Shown: piece by piece, positions 27,202-36,348 of the stretch
Layout of the letters: each line of letters opens with the position of its first letter
Numbering within the stretch: position 1 is the stretch's first letter
Assembly: GCF_002266435.3 (NCBI RefSeq)
Contig: NZ_CP029426.2
Location: 4,866,001 to 4,930,000, forward strand
Direction of reading: 5' to 3'
Length of the DNA: 64,000 bases
From: Bradyrhizobium amphicarpaeae
Lineage (GTDB): Bacteria > Pseudomonadota > Alphaproteobacteria > Rhizobiales > Xanthobacteraceae
Notes under the pieces: model-generated
The model's database searches: none
The model's input: the letters and a program-made list of their open reading frames with translations, nothing else
What the model was told of the DNA's origin: nothing
Made by a program: the position numbers and the translations under genes

Positions 27202-28107
27202 ATGTTCGACCTCAACCAGCTCCGCTGTTTCGTCACGGTGGCGGAGGAATTGCATTTCGGCCGCGCCGCGACGCGGCTGAACATGACCCAGCCGCCACTG
27301 TCCAGGCAGATCCAGGTGCTCGAACACATCATCGATGCGCCGCTGCTGGAGCGCACCAGCCGCTCGGTGCGCCTCACCCCGGCCGGGCGCAGCTTCCTGC
27401 CGGAGGCGCGCCGCATCCTCAAGCTTGCCGAAAGCGCCTCGCAGGTCGCCCGGCGCATCGCGCTCGGCAAGACCGGCTCGGTCAAGATCGGCTTCACCGC
27501 GGCCGCCGCCTACGGCTTCCTGCCCGAGCTCGTCGCCGCCTGCCGGGCAAAACTGCCCGAGGTCGACTTCTCGCTGAAGGAGATGGTGTCGGGCGACCAG
27601 TTCGAGGCGCTGACCTCGGGCCAGATCGACGCCGGCCTACTCAGGCCGCCGATCGCGCGGCCCGAACTCACCAGCCGCCGCGTCGTCGCCGAGCCCCTGC
27701 TTGCCGCCATCCCGAAGAAGCATCCGCTGGCGAATGCCGACAGCATCACCATCAAGGATTTCGACGACCAGCCCTTTGTGATGTATTCGCCTTATGAGAG
27801 CCGCTACTTCCACGATCTCCTGGTGGCGCTGTTCACCCGCGCCGACGTGCTGCCGCGCTATGTCCAGCATCTCAGCCAGATCCACTCGATCCTCGCCATG
27901 GTGCGCGCCGGCCTCGGCCTCGCCATCGTACCGGCGGCCGCGGCGAGCCTGAAGATTTCCGACGTGCGCCTGCGCCCGCTGAAGCTGCGCACGCGCGTCC
28001 CCGTCGAGCTGTTCATGGTCTGGCGCCGCGACGACGAGAATCCGCTGCTGTCGGCGCTCGTCAAAATCGCCGGCGAACTGGCCTCCGCGGAGCCAGCGGA
28101 GGATTGA
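27202..28107 (+). CDS. LysR regulator of aldarate catabolism
   Basis: 301 residues from the ATG at 27202; an in-frame start at 27154 exists but adds a non-typical tail. The N-terminus MFDLNQLRCFVTVAEELHFG plus AATRLNMTQPPLSRQIQVLE is the LysR HTH, followed by two-lobe effector domain sequence. It lies directly upstream, same strand, of kdgD-gudD-KGSADH-garD, so it is probably the activator of that operon with glucarate, galactarate or an intermediate as inducer. That role is inferred from context. Confidence 0.88.
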   Translation: MFDLNQLRCFVTVAEELHFGRAATRLNMTQPPLSRQIQVLEHIIDAPLLERTSRSVRLTPAGRSFLPEARRILKLAESASQVARRIALGKTGSVKIGFTAAAAYGFLPELVAACRAKLPEVDFSLKEMVSGDQFEALTSGQIDAGLLRPPIARPELTSRRVVAEPLLAAIPKKHPLANADSITIKDFDDQPFVMYSPYESRYFHDLLVALFTRADVLPRYVQHLSQIHSILAMVRAGLGLAIVPAAAASLKISDVRLRPLKLRTRVPVELFMVWRRDDENPLLSALVKIAGELASAEPAED

Positions 28108-28235
28108 TGCTGATTTCGCATCGGTCGATATAGGGTTTGGCTTGGACCCGCATCGAACGGTCTCCTAAACCACGGCGCATGGGCGCGCAGATGTCGGTGG
28201 CGTCCTCCACAACACGCAATGACGGAGCAGCGCCC

Positions 28236-29180
28236 GTGAGCAAGATGACCCCGCAGGAGATGGCCCAGAAGATCGGATCGGGCCTCCTCTCTTTCCCCGT
28301 CACGCCCTTCAGGGCTGACTACTCTTTCGACGAGGCGACCTACCGCGCCAACATGGACTGGCTGTGCGGTTACGACGTCGCCGGCCTGTTCGCCGCTGGC
28401 GGCACCGGCGAGTTCTTCTCGCTGACAGCGACCGAGGTCCCTGAAGTCGTCAGGATCGCGGTCGACGAGACCAAGGGCCGCGTGCCCGTGCTCGCCGGCA
28501 CCGGCTACGGCACCGCGATCGCCCGCGAGATCGCTGTTGGTGCCGAGAAGGCCGGCGCCGACGGCCTGCTGCTGCTGCCGCCCTATCTCACCCATGCCGA
28601 GCAGGACGGCCTTGCCGCCCATGTCGAGGCGGTCTGCGCCGCCGTGAAGATCGGCATCATCGTCTACAACCGCGACAACGCGATCCTCCAGCCCGACACG
28701 CTCGCCCGCCTCGCCGAGCGCTGCCCGAACCTCGTCGGCTACAAGGACGGTATCGGCGACATTGAGCTGATGACCCGCGTCTACACCAAGCTCGGCGATC
28801 GCCTGACCTATATCGGCGGCCTGCCGACCGCGGAGACCTTCGCGCTGCCCTATCTCGACATGGGCGTGACGACCTATTCCTCGGCCGTGTTCAACTTCGT
28901 GCCGGAATTCGCCACGAACTTCTACGCCGCGGTGCGCAAGCGCGACCATGCTACGATCCAGGCCGGGCTGAAGCACTTCATCCTGCCGCTGATCGCGATC
29001 CGCAACCGCAAGAAGGGCTATGCCGTCTCGATCATCAAGGCCGGCATGAAGGTGATCGGCCGCGATTCCGGCCCGGTCCGCCCGCCGCTCACTGACCTCA
29101 CCGAGCAGGAGATCGTCGAAGTGAGCGCGCTGGTGAAGAATTTGCCCGCCATCCGATCGACACAACAGGCGGCAGAATAA
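28236..29180 (+). CDS. kdgD: 5-dehydro-4-deoxyglucarate dehydratase (EC 4.2.1.41)
   Basis: 314 residues from a GTG at 28236, which has GGAG eight bases upstream; an ATG at 28191 has no ribosome site. KdgD dehydrates and decarboxylates 5-keto-4-deoxyglucarate to 2,5-dioxopentanoate. It is a DapA-superfamily barrel with Schiff-base lysine 170 in VGYKDGIGD and the tyrosine in IIVYNRDN. It has the family's usual length. gudD follows after 25 bases and provides the substrate, and the semialdehyde dehydrogenase downstream uses the product. Confidence 0.93.
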   Translation: MSKMTPQEMAQKIGSGLLSFPVTPFRADYSFDEATYRANMDWLCGYDVAGLFAAGGTGEFFSLTATEVPEVVRIAVDETKGRVPVLAGTGYGTAIAREIAVGAEKAGADGLLLLPPYLTHAEQDGLAAHVEAVCAAVKIGIIVYNRDNAILQPDTLARLAERCPNLVGYKDGIGDIELMTRVYTKLGDRLTYIGGLPTAETFALPYLDMGVTTYSSAVFNFVPEFATNFYAAVRKRDHATIQAGLKHFILPLIAIRNRKKGYAVSIIKAGMKVIGRDSGPVRPPLTDLTEQEIVEVSALVKNLPAIRSTQQAAE

Positions 29181-29205
29181 GGACGACAACAACGAGGAGC
29201 GAGCG

Positions 29206-30549
29206 ATGGCCCTGACCGAGATTTCCGGCGCACCCGTCGTCACCGCGATGCAGGTGATCCCGGTCGCGGGCCGCGACAGCATGCTCCTCAATCTCAGCGG
29301 CGCGCATGCGCCGTTCTTCACCCGCAACATCGTCATCCTCACCGACAATGCCGGCCACACCGGCGTCGGCGAGGTGCCGGGCGGGCAGAAGATCTGGCAG
29401 ACGCTGCAGGACGCCCGCGATCTCGTGATCGGCAAGACCGTCGGCGCGCTGAACAACATCCTCGCGGACGTCCGCACGGCCTTCGCCGACCGCGACGCCG
29501 GCGGGCGCGGCAAGCAGACGTTTGATCTTCGCGTGATGATCCACGCGGTCACGGCGATCGAATCCGCTCTGCTCGATTTGCTCGGCCAGCATCTCAACCT
29601 GCCCGTCGCCGCGCTGCTCGGCGAGGGCCAGCAACGCAAGAGCGTCGAAACGCTCGGCTATCTCTTCTTCGTCGGCGACATCAGCAAGAGCAAGCTGAAC
29701 TACGTCCCGGGCGAGACCGGCAAGCCCGAATGGTTCAACCTCCGCCATCAGGAGGCGATGACGCCCGAGACCGTGGTGCGGCTCGCCGAAGCCACCCACG
29801 ACCACTATGGCTTCGCCGACTTCAAGCTGAAGGGCGGCGTGCTGCGCGGCGAGCAGGAGATCGAGGCCGTCAGCGCAATCGCAAAGCGTTTTCCGAACGC
29901 CCGCGTGACGCTTGACCCCAATGGCGCCTGGTCGCTCGAGGAGGCGATCCGCCTCTGCAAGGACATGCACGGCATCCTCGCCTATGCCGAGGACCCCTGC
30001 GGCGCCGAAGGCGGCTTCTCGGGCCGCGAGATCATGGCCGAGTTCCGCCGCGCCACCGGGCTGCCGACCGCAACCAACATGATCGCCACCGACTGGCGCC
30101 AGCTCTCCCATGCGCTGCGGCTCGGCGCGGTGGACATTCCGCTCGCCGATCCCCATTTCTGGACCATGCAGGGCTCGGTGCGGGTTGCCCAGACCTGCCG
30201 TGACAACGGCCTGACCTGGGGCTCGCACTCCAACAACCATTTCGACATTTCGCTGGCCATGTTCACCCATGTCGGCGCCGCCGCCCCCGGCAAGGTCACC
30301 GCGATCGACACCCACTGGATCTGGCAGGACGGCCAGGCCCTCACGAGCGAGCCGCTGCAGATCAAGGGCGGCAAGATTGCCGTCCCCGACCGCCCGGGCC
30401 TGGGTATCGAAATCGACAGGGCCGCCATCGACGCGGCGCATGATCTCTACAAGCAGCATGGACTCGGTGCCCGCGATGACGCTATTGCCATGCAGGACCT
30501 GATCCCCGGCTGGACCTTCGACGACAAGCGTCCCTGCCTCGTGCGTTAA
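29206..30549 (+). CDS. gudD: Glucarate dehydratase (EC 4.2.1.40)
   Basis: 447 residues, the usual length for GudD. It turns D-glucarate into 5-keto-4-deoxyglucarate. Enolase-superfamily motifs: the basic pair in FKLKGGV (lysines 207 and 209), the metal-ligand stretch TLDPNGAW and YAEDPCG, and the histidine base near residue 341 in SHSNNH. The start is preceded by GAGGAGCGAGCG. It lies in the operon between kdgD and the semialdehyde dehydrogenase. Confidence 0.95.
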   Translation: MALTEISGAPVVTAMQVIPVAGRDSMLLNLSGAHAPFFTRNIVILTDNAGHTGVGEVPGGQKIWQTLQDARDLVIGKTVGALNNILADVRTAFADRDAGGRGKQTFDLRVMIHAVTAIESALLDLLGQHLNLPVAALLGEGQQRKSVETLGYLFFVGDISKSKLNYVPGETGKPEWFNLRHQEAMTPETVVRLAEATHDHYGFADFKLKGGVLRGEQEIEAVSAIAKRFPNARVTLDPNGAWSLEEAIRLCKDMHGILAYAEDPCGAEGGFSGREIMAEFRRATGLPTATNMIATDWRQLSHALRLGAVDIPLADPHFWTMQGSVRVAQTCRDNGLTWGSHSNNHFDISLAMFTHVGAAAPGKVTAIDTHWIWQDGQALTSEPLQIKGGKIAVPDRPGLGIEIDRAAIDAAHDLYKQHGLGARDDAIAMQDLIPGWTFDDKRPCLVR

Positions 30550-30571
30550 AACAATTCCTCGGAGGAAAAAG

Positions 30572-32020
30572 ATGACTGCGATCCTGAAGAATTTCATCGG
30601 CGGCGAATGGGTCGACGGCTCCGGCGTCACCAGGAACATCAACCCCTCCAACACCAACGACGTCGTCGGTGAATACGCCAAGGCCGACAAGGCGCAGACC
30701 GAGAAGGCGATCGCCGCCGCCAAGGCCGCCTTCCCGGCCTGGGCGCAGTCTACGCCGCAGGTGCGCTACGACGTGCTGAACAAGATCTCGCTCGAAATCC
30801 TCGCCCGCAAGGAAGAGCTCGGCCGCCTGCTGGCGCGCGAGGAAGGCAAGACGCTGCCGGAGGGCATCGGCGAGGTCGCGCGCGCCGGCCAGATCTTCGC
30901 ATTCTTCGCCGGCGAGGCGCTGCGCCTGATCGGCGAAAAGGGCGCCTCGGTGCGTCCTGGTATCGACGTCGAGCTCACGCGCGAGCCGATGGGCGTCGTC
31001 GGCATGATCACGCCCTGGAATTTCCCGATCGCGATCCCGGCCTGGAAGATCGCGCCCGCGCTCTGCTACGGCAACACCGTGGTGTTCAAGCCGGCCGAGC
31101 TGGTGCCGGGCTCTGCGCATGCGCTCTCCGAGATCATTGCCAAGTCCGGCATTCCGGCCGGCGTCTTCAACCTCGTGGTCGGCTCCGGCTCGGTGGTCGG
31201 CCAGACCTTGCTCGAGCATCCGGACGTCGCGGCGATCTCCTTCACCGGCTCGGTGCAAACGGGGCGCAAGATCGCGCAGGCCTGCGTGCTGTCGAACCCG
31301 ATGAAGAAGTTCCAGCTGGAGATGGGCGGCAAGAATCCGCTGGTTGTGCTCGATGACGCCGACCTCAAGACCGCCGTCGAGGTCGCCGTCAACGGCTCCT
31401 ATTTCTCGACCGGGCAGCGCTGCACCGCATCCTCGCGCCTGATCGTCACCGAAGGCATCCACGACCGCTTCGTCGCGGCGATGGCCGAGCGCCTGAACGG
31501 CCTGTCGGTCGACGACGCGCTCAAGGCCGGCGTGCATATCGGCCCGGTCGTCGACCAGAGCCAGCTCGACCAGGACCTGCGCTACATCAAGATCGGCCAG
31601 GACGAGGGCGCCAAGCTGGCCTTCGGCGGCGAGCTGCTCAAGCGCGAGACGCCCGGCCACTATTTGCAGCCGGCGCTGTTCACCGAGGCCAACAACAACA
31701 TGCGCGTCGCGCGTGAAGAGATCTTCGGGCCCGTCGCCGCCGTCATCCGCGCCAAGAACTACGAGGAAGCGCTGGCGATCTCCAACGACACCGAGTTCGG
31801 CCTGGCCTCAGGCATCTGCACCACCAGCCTGAAATACGCCTCGCACTACAAGCGCAACAGCGAGTCCGGCATGGTGATGGTCAATCTGCCGACCGCCGGC
31901 GTCGACTATCACGTGCCGTTCGGCGGCCGGAAGGGCTCGAGCTACGGCGCCCGCGAGCAGGGCTCCTACGCGCGCGAGTTCTACACCACGGTGAAGACGG
32001 CCTATACGTTCCCGGGTTGA
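30572..32020 (+). CDS. 2-oxoglutarate semialdehyde dehydrogenase (2,5-dioxovalerate dehydrogenase, EC 1.2.1.26)
   Basis: 482 residues. Aldehyde dehydrogenase with MITPWNFPIAIP, the general-base glutamate 250 in LEMGGKNP and the catalytic cysteine 284 in GQRCTAS. It oxidises 2,5-dioxopentanoate to 2-oxoglutarate with NAD(P). The specific assignment follows from its place between gudD and galactarate dehydratase; by sequence alone it could also be a succinate-semialdehyde-like enzyme. GGAGG lies just before the ATG. It completes the route from both aldarates to the TCA cycle. Confidence 0.9.
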   Translation: MTAILKNFIGGEWVDGSGVTRNINPSNTNDVVGEYAKADKAQTEKAIAAAKAAFPAWAQSTPQVRYDVLNKISLEILARKEELGRLLAREEGKTLPEGIGEVARAGQIFAFFAGEALRLIGEKGASVRPGIDVELTREPMGVVGMITPWNFPIAIPAWKIAPALCYGNTVVFKPAELVPGSAHALSEIIAKSGIPAGVFNLVVGSGSVVGQTLLEHPDVAAISFTGSVQTGRKIAQACVLSNPMKKFQLEMGGKNPLVVLDDADLKTAVEVAVNGSYFSTGQRCTASSRLIVTEGIHDRFVAAMAERLNGLSVDDALKAGVHIGPVVDQSQLDQDLRYIKIGQDEGAKLAFGGELLKRETPGHYLQPALFTEANNNMRVAREEIFGPVAAVIRAKNYEEALAISNDTEFGLASGICTTSLKYASHYKRNSESGMVMVNLPTAGVDYHVPFGGRKGSSYGAREQGSYAREFYTTVKTAYTFPG

Positions 32021-32027
32021 TCGACTT

Positions 32028-32115
32028 CGTAGGGTGGGCAAAGCGAAGCGTGCCCACCGCTTACGTTCGATGTGAAGATGGTGGTACGGCGCGTTGCGCC
32101 TTTGCCCACCCTACG
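32028..32115. repeat. Inverted-arm intergenic repeat
   Basis: Perfect 15-base inverted arms CGTAGGGTGGGCAAA (32028-32042) and TTTGCCCACCCTACG (32101-32115) enclose a 58-base centre. It splits the aldarate operon between the dehydrogenase and garD genes. Arms of this sort are typical of dispersed bacterial repeats. Confidence 0.9.
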
Positions 32116-32134
32116 GCTTCGGAGGCAGGCGCAG

Positions 32135-33676
32135 ATGGACCAGGACGTCGCAGCGAAAGAGCAGCCCCGCTACATCAAGCTCCACGAGCGCGACAATGTC
32201 GCGATCGTGGTCAACGATTTCGGGCTTCCCGCCGGCTCGCGCTTTGCCAGCGGACTGACGCTGCGCGCCTTCGTGCCGCAGGGACACAAGACGGCGCTGG
32301 TCGATATCGCACAGGATCAGCCGATCATCCGCTATGGCGAGATCATCGGCTACGCGCTCTCCCCGATCCTGGCCGGCGAATGGGTCGACGAGGCCCGCAT
32401 CCGCATGCCGGAGGCCCCCGACCTCGACAAGCTGGAGATCTCCACCGCGGTCCCCGCGCCGCTGCCGCCGCTCGACGGGTTTACCTTCGAGGGCTTTCGC
32501 AACACCGACGGATCGGTCGGCACGAAAAACATTCTCGGCATCTCCTCCTCGGTGCAATGCGTCAAGGGCACGATGGAATATGCGGTGAAGCGCATCCGCG
32601 CCGAACTGCTGCCGAACTACCCCAACGTCGACGACGTCGTACCGCTCACCCATGCCTACGGCTGCGGCGTCGCCATCAATGCCCCCGATGCCGTCGTTCC
32701 GATCCGCACGCTGCAGAACATCGCGCTCAATCCGAATTTCGGCGGCGAGATTCTGGTGATCAGCCTCGGATGCGAGAAGCTCGCGCCCGAGCGCCTGGTG
32801 CCGGAAGGCGTCAGCGACGCCATCGTCCGCATGCAGGACGAAGCCTTCGACGGCTTTGGCGCCATCGTCGATGCGATCATGACGCAGGCGGAAGCCCGCC
32901 TGAAAATTCTCAACAAGCGCACCCGCGAGACCTGCCCGGCCTCCGACCTCGTCATCGGCCTGCAATGCGGCGGCAGCGACGCCTTCTCCGGCGTCACCGC
33001 CAATCCCGCCGTCGGCTTTGCCGCGGACCTCCTGGTGCGCGCCGGCGCCACCGTGATGTTCTCGGAAGTGACCGAGGTGCGCGACGCCATCCAGCTCCTC
33101 ACCCGACGCGCGATCAACGAGGACGTCGGCCGCGCGCTGGTGCGCGAGATGGCCTGGTACGATTCCTATCTCGCGCGCGGCGGCGCCGATCGCAGCGCCA
33201 ACACCACGCCCGGCAACAAGAAGGGCGGCCTCGCCAACATCGTCGAGAAGTCGCTGGGCTCCATCGTCAAGTCCGGCTCATCCGCGATCACCGGCGTGCT
33301 CTCGCCCGGCGAGAAGGCGACGCAGAAGGGCATGCTGTTCGCGGCAACGCCGGCAAGCGACTTCATCTGCGGCACGCTCCAGCTCGCCTCCGGCATGACG
33401 TTGCAGGTGTTCACGACCGGCCGCGGCACGCCCTACGGCCTTGCGGCCGCTCCCGTGATCAAGGTCGCGACCCGCACCGAGCTTGCCCGCCGCTGGAAGG
33501 ACCTGATCGATTTCGATGCGGGCGGCATCGCCACCGGCGCGAAGACCATCGAGGAGACCGGCTGGGATCTGTTCCGCCTCATCCTCGATGTCGCCTCCGG
33601 CCGCACCAAACCGTGGTCCGACCGCTGGGGCATCCACAACGATCTGACGCTGTTCAATCCGGCGCCGGTGACCTGA
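32135..33676 (+). CDS. garD: Galactarate dehydratase, UxaA/GarD family (EC 4.2.1.42)
   Basis: 513 residues from the ATG at 32135 with GGAGG nine bases upstream; a longer frame begins inside the repeat and is rejected. N-terminal SAF-like segment (about 15-80), then the UxaA core with [31 protein letters not shown] and [12 protein letters not shown], rich in conserved cysteines and His for iron or Mg. The family contains altronate and galactarate dehydratases; neighbours gudD and kdgD favour galactarate, giving 5-keto-4-deoxyglucarate, the common intermediate. Confidence 0.88.
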   Translation: MDQDVAAKEQPRYIKLHERDNVAIVVNDFGLPAGSRFASGLTLRAFVPQGHKTALVDIAQDQPIIRYGEIIGYALSPILAGEWVDEARIRMPEAPDLDKLEISTAVPAPLPPLDGFTFEGFRNTDGSVGTKNILGISSSVQCVKGTMEYAVKRIRAELLPNYPNVDDVVPLTHAYGCGVAINAPDAVVPIRTLQNIALNPNFGGEILVISLGCEKLAPERLVPEGVSDAIVRMQDEAFDGFGAIVDAIMTQAEARLKILNKRTRETCPASDLVIGLQCGGSDAFSGVTANPAVGFAADLLVRAGATVMFSEVTEVRDAIQLLTRRAINEDVGRALVREMAWYDSYLARGGADRSANTTPGNKKGGLANIVEKSLGSIVKSGSSAITGVLSPGEKATQKGMLFAATPASDFICGTLQLASGMTLQVFTTGRGTPYGLAAAPVIKVATRTELARRWKDLIDFDAGGIATGAKTIEETGWDLFRLILDVASGRTKPWSDRWGIHNDLTLFNPAPVT

Positions 33677-33693
33677 GCGGCAGCGAGCCGGCT

Positions 33694-34443
33694 TCACTGG
33701 TCTCCGATCAGGTGCATGTCAGCGAACGTGACGGGCAGGCTGCGCATAATGAGATCGACGACTGCCGCGCGTAAGCGTTCGCTCGACGCAGAGCCGCCCA
33801 GCGTGTCATCTATCGGCCCGCTCGGACCGGCCAGCTGCATGGTCCCGGTGTTGTCGAGCGGCGCGGCCGCCCGCTTCTCGATCACGTCGAATGATTTGCC
33901 GTCGATGACACGGACCTCGTAGAGCGCGTGGATCAGACCGTAGTCAGCAAGCAGCGTGCGGTACTCAGCAAGCCCGACGCCCTCGACGTTGCGGCCATTG
34001 CCGAGTTTCGATTTGGCCCGGGTGATCACGATGTAGGCGTCGAGTCCCCGCGGGGCGACATCGCTGCGCACCAGCTCCTTGAACGGATCGCTGCGCAGGA
34101 GATTGACGGGCGCGACCACCAGGTCCCTGACCGCGGCGAAAGCGGCGCGCCTGTAGGTCAACGACTGCACCCGAAAGCGTCCGTCCAGCAGCCTGGTCGC
34201 CTGCTGGACGATCAAGTCGTCCAGCGCCCAGGCGCTGATCGGCAGGCTTTGCGCGGTGGCGCCCAGTCGGGTCAGACCGGCTTGCGTGAGGCTCATCTCC
34301 TCGCCGATGGCGGAAACGATGCCGACGGTCTTGATCGCCTGAATACGACTCGCGCGCGTCTCGAACGCCGCGGCGGCGCCGAGAGCGACGCAAGCCGTCG
34401 TGAAGCCAATCCATAAAAAAGCAATGCGGCGCATGAGGCTCAT
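33694..34443 (-). CDS. Secreted hypothetical protein coupled to MipA
   Basis: 249 residues. Signal peptide MSLMRRIAFLWIGFTTACVA with cleavage after AAAAF or similar; family not recognised. The mature part has KTVGIVSAIGEEMSLTQAG near the start and a repeated pattern of small sheet-like stretches. The ATG at 34443 overlaps the stop of the MipA gene by ATGA, so they are translationally coupled and probably work together in the envelope. Convergent with garD, with an 18-base gap. Confidence 0.75.
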   Translation of the reverse strand: MSLMRRIAFLWIGFTTACVALGAAAAFETRASRIQAIKTVGIVSAIGEEMSLTQAGLTRLGATAQSLPISAWALDDLIVQQATRLLDGRFRVQSLTYRRAAFAAVRDLVVAPVNLLRSDPFKELVRSDVAPRGLDAYIVITRAKSKLGNGRNVEGVGLAEYRTLLADYGLIHALYEVRVIDGKSFDVIEKRAAAPLDNTGTMQLAGPSGPIDDTLGGSASSERLRAAVVDLIMRSLPVTFADMHLIGDQ

Positions 34444-35327
34444 CGAATCCTGAAGTCGAACGAATAGGACGCCCCGAGCCCAACGGTGGTCTGGTTCGAC
34501 GACCCCCGCAGCTTCACCAGCGGACTGTCCGCGGCATCGCCCAGCAGCTTCTCGTATTCGACATAGGCATGCACCTCCCATTGCGGCTTGATGCGATAGG
34601 AGATCTGGCTGCCGAAGCCGACCGAGTGCGCGCCGCCCTTCGCGCCGTATGTCGGCAGCCCCGATGCCAGCGCCTGCGCCGCATCGACGCCGAAGTAAGG
34701 CGCCGTCGCCTTGGTGCTCTTCCACGTAAAGCGCGGGCCGGCCGAGATCGTGAGTCGCTGAATCAGCGGCACGATGACGTCGGCGGAGAGGTCGGCGACC
34801 GCGCCTGTATGGCCCCCCATGCCCTGGCGCAGTTCACCGCGCAGGCGCAGCCAGTCGACCGGATAATATTCGACGAAGCCGCCGAGCTCGTAGGCGGCCT
34901 TGACGTCGCCGAGGCCTGTCAGCTCGGCATATTTGTCGGCCTTGCGCGAGGCGACGTATTTGAACGCCGGGCCCGCGCGGAAATTGCCGATGTCGAGCAG
35001 TGCAATGCTGGCACTGTCGCGCGGCCCGCGAAACTGATCGATCGATCCGGCACGGCGGATGGAGAAGATCGGTATCGGCATGAGCTTGCCGTTCTTCGAC
35101 CCGACGAAGTCGGGCATGTACTGGCCGCCGATGCCGACCATGACCGTCCAGTTTCCAGAGGGCGAGGGCAGCATCGGCAGCTCGAATGGCGGTGCCGGCA
35201 GCGTGAACGCGGTCTGCGCCGATGCGGCTTGCGCGGTAGCCGTGATTGTACCGAGTACTGCGAGACAGGCGGTCGTCGACCGCGCATGCGCCGTGAGGCG
35301 GAGAGCGGCTTCGTCAAAATGGTTCAT
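34440..35327 (-). CDS. MipA/OmpV outer-membrane protein
   Basis: 295 residues from the ATG at 35327. A signal peptide of about 37 residues ends AASAQ. The mature sequence is beta-barrel-like with MVGIGGQYMPDFVGSKNG at the start (the MipA/OmpV family opening) and a C-terminal aromatic end SYSFDFRIR. OmpV-type proteins have been linked to adhesion or to murein synthase MltA/PBP1B scaffolding (MipA). It lies opposite an OmpR/kinase pair over a 340-base divergent region, so it may be their target. Confidence 0.85.
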   Translation of the reverse strand: MNHFDEAALRLTAHARSTTACLAVLGTITATAQAASAQTAFTLPAPPFELPMLPSPSGNWTVMVGIGGQYMPDFVGSKNGKLMPIPIFSIRRAGSIDQFRGPRDSASIALLDIGNFRAGPAFKYVASRKADKYAELTGLGDVKAAYELGGFVEYYPVDWLRLRGELRQGMGGHTGAVADLSADVIVPLIQRLTISAGPRFTWKSTKATAPYFGVDAAQALASGLPTYGAKGGAHSVGFGSQISYRIKPQWEVHAYVEYEKLLGDAADSPLVKLRGSSNQTTVGLGASYSFDFRIR

Positions 35328-35667
35328 TACGGGGCCCCATCGGCCTTGCTGGCCGAACAGACTGGTGTGATCAGGAGCCCAGCATGTGGTCCGGCAAAGT
35401 TGCCCCAAGATTGCAGCGGGCCAGCACGCCTGCGACATTGCGCGCCTCGGAGGGGGCGCCGGATCAACATTGCCCGAACATTGCAGCAACGTACGCGCGC
35501 GCCGAAATTTCGGCCGGCGGCGCATCGAAGAGCCTGGATCGCTGCCTTTTATTCGCCAAGCTCGCAGCCTTAAAGGGAACCTCACGCACGAACCGAAACG
35601 CCGGACTTCGGCCAGGCAGCGTCAGGTCGGGGGCTCTGTTACCCCTGAGAAGTCAAGGACGACCCGC
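35328..35667. other. Divergent region between MipA and OmpR-family genes
   Basis: 340 bases without a gene. It holds several ATTGC-like short repeats (such as AGATTGCAGC and ACATTGCAGC at 35413 and 35480) and a palindrome CCGAAATTTCGG (35502-35513) that may be binding sites for the response regulator. No clear sigma-factor motif was seen. Confidence 0.4.
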
Positions 35668-36348
35668 GTGCGCTCCCTCGTGATCGAAGACGAACCGCAG
35701 ATCGGCGCCTATGTCAGCCGCCTGCTCGGGCAATTGCACGGCATCGTCGATCTCGTCGGATCGATCGCCGATGCGCGGCACGCGCTGGACAATTTCAAAT
35801 ACGACCTCGCGATCGTCGACCGTATGCTGCCCGACGGAGACGCGCTGCAGGTGGTCACGGCGCTGAGCCGGTCGCCGGAGCGCCCCGCGATCATCATGCT
35901 GACTTCCAAGGACGCCAAGGAGGACGTCGTCGATGGCCTCAACGGCGGAGCCGACGATTATCTCGGCAAGCCGTTCGAGCCGCAGGAATTGATCGCGCGG
36001 GTGCGCGCCGTGCTGCGGCGACCCCGGCTGCTCGCGCCGTCGGTACTGTCGCTCGGCAATGTGGAGCTGCATCTCGGCAGCAACGAGGCGGTGGTCGCCG
36101 ATACGAAGATCCTGCTGCGGCGGCGCGAAGCGCTGATCCTCGGCGCGCTGCTGATGCGGCGCGACCGCGTCATCACCCGCGCCGCGCTGATCGAGGAGAT
36201 CTACGGCTTTGACGACGAGATCGAATCCAACACCCTGGAGGCGCAAGTTTCACGCCTGAGGAAGAAGCTGGCCGAACTTGGCGGCGACGTCGAGATCCGC
36301 AGCATGCGGGGCATCGGGTATATTCTGCGGCTGGCCACCCCGCGATGA
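35668..36348 (+). CDS. OmpR-family response regulator
   Basis: 226 residues from a GTG at 35668 (AAGGA upstream). The receiver domain has the acidic pocket in VIEDEPQIG, phosphoacceptor aspartate 51 in IVDRMLPDG, and the lysine in LGKPFEPQEL. A winged helix DNA-binding domain follows from about residue 125 (NTLEAQVSRLRKKL, IRSMRGIGYIL). The kinase gene overlaps it by four bases (ATGA). Divergent MipA operon is a likely target. Confidence 0.93.
   Translation: MRSLVIEDEPQIGAYVSRLLGQLHGIVDLVGSIADARHALDNFKYDLAIVDRMLPDGDALQVVTALSRSPERPAIIMLTSKDAKEDVVDGLNGGADDYLGKPFEPQELIARVRAVLRRPRLLAPSVLSLGNVELHLGSNEAVVADTKILLRRREALILGALLMRRDRVITRAALIEEIYGFDDEIESNTLEAQVSRLRKKLAELGGDVEIRSMRGIGYILRLATPR

Noticed and set aside
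27858..29639. 593-codon minus-strand frame over kdgD and gudD
   Set aside because: Runs across two enzymes with intact catalytic motifs on the other strand.
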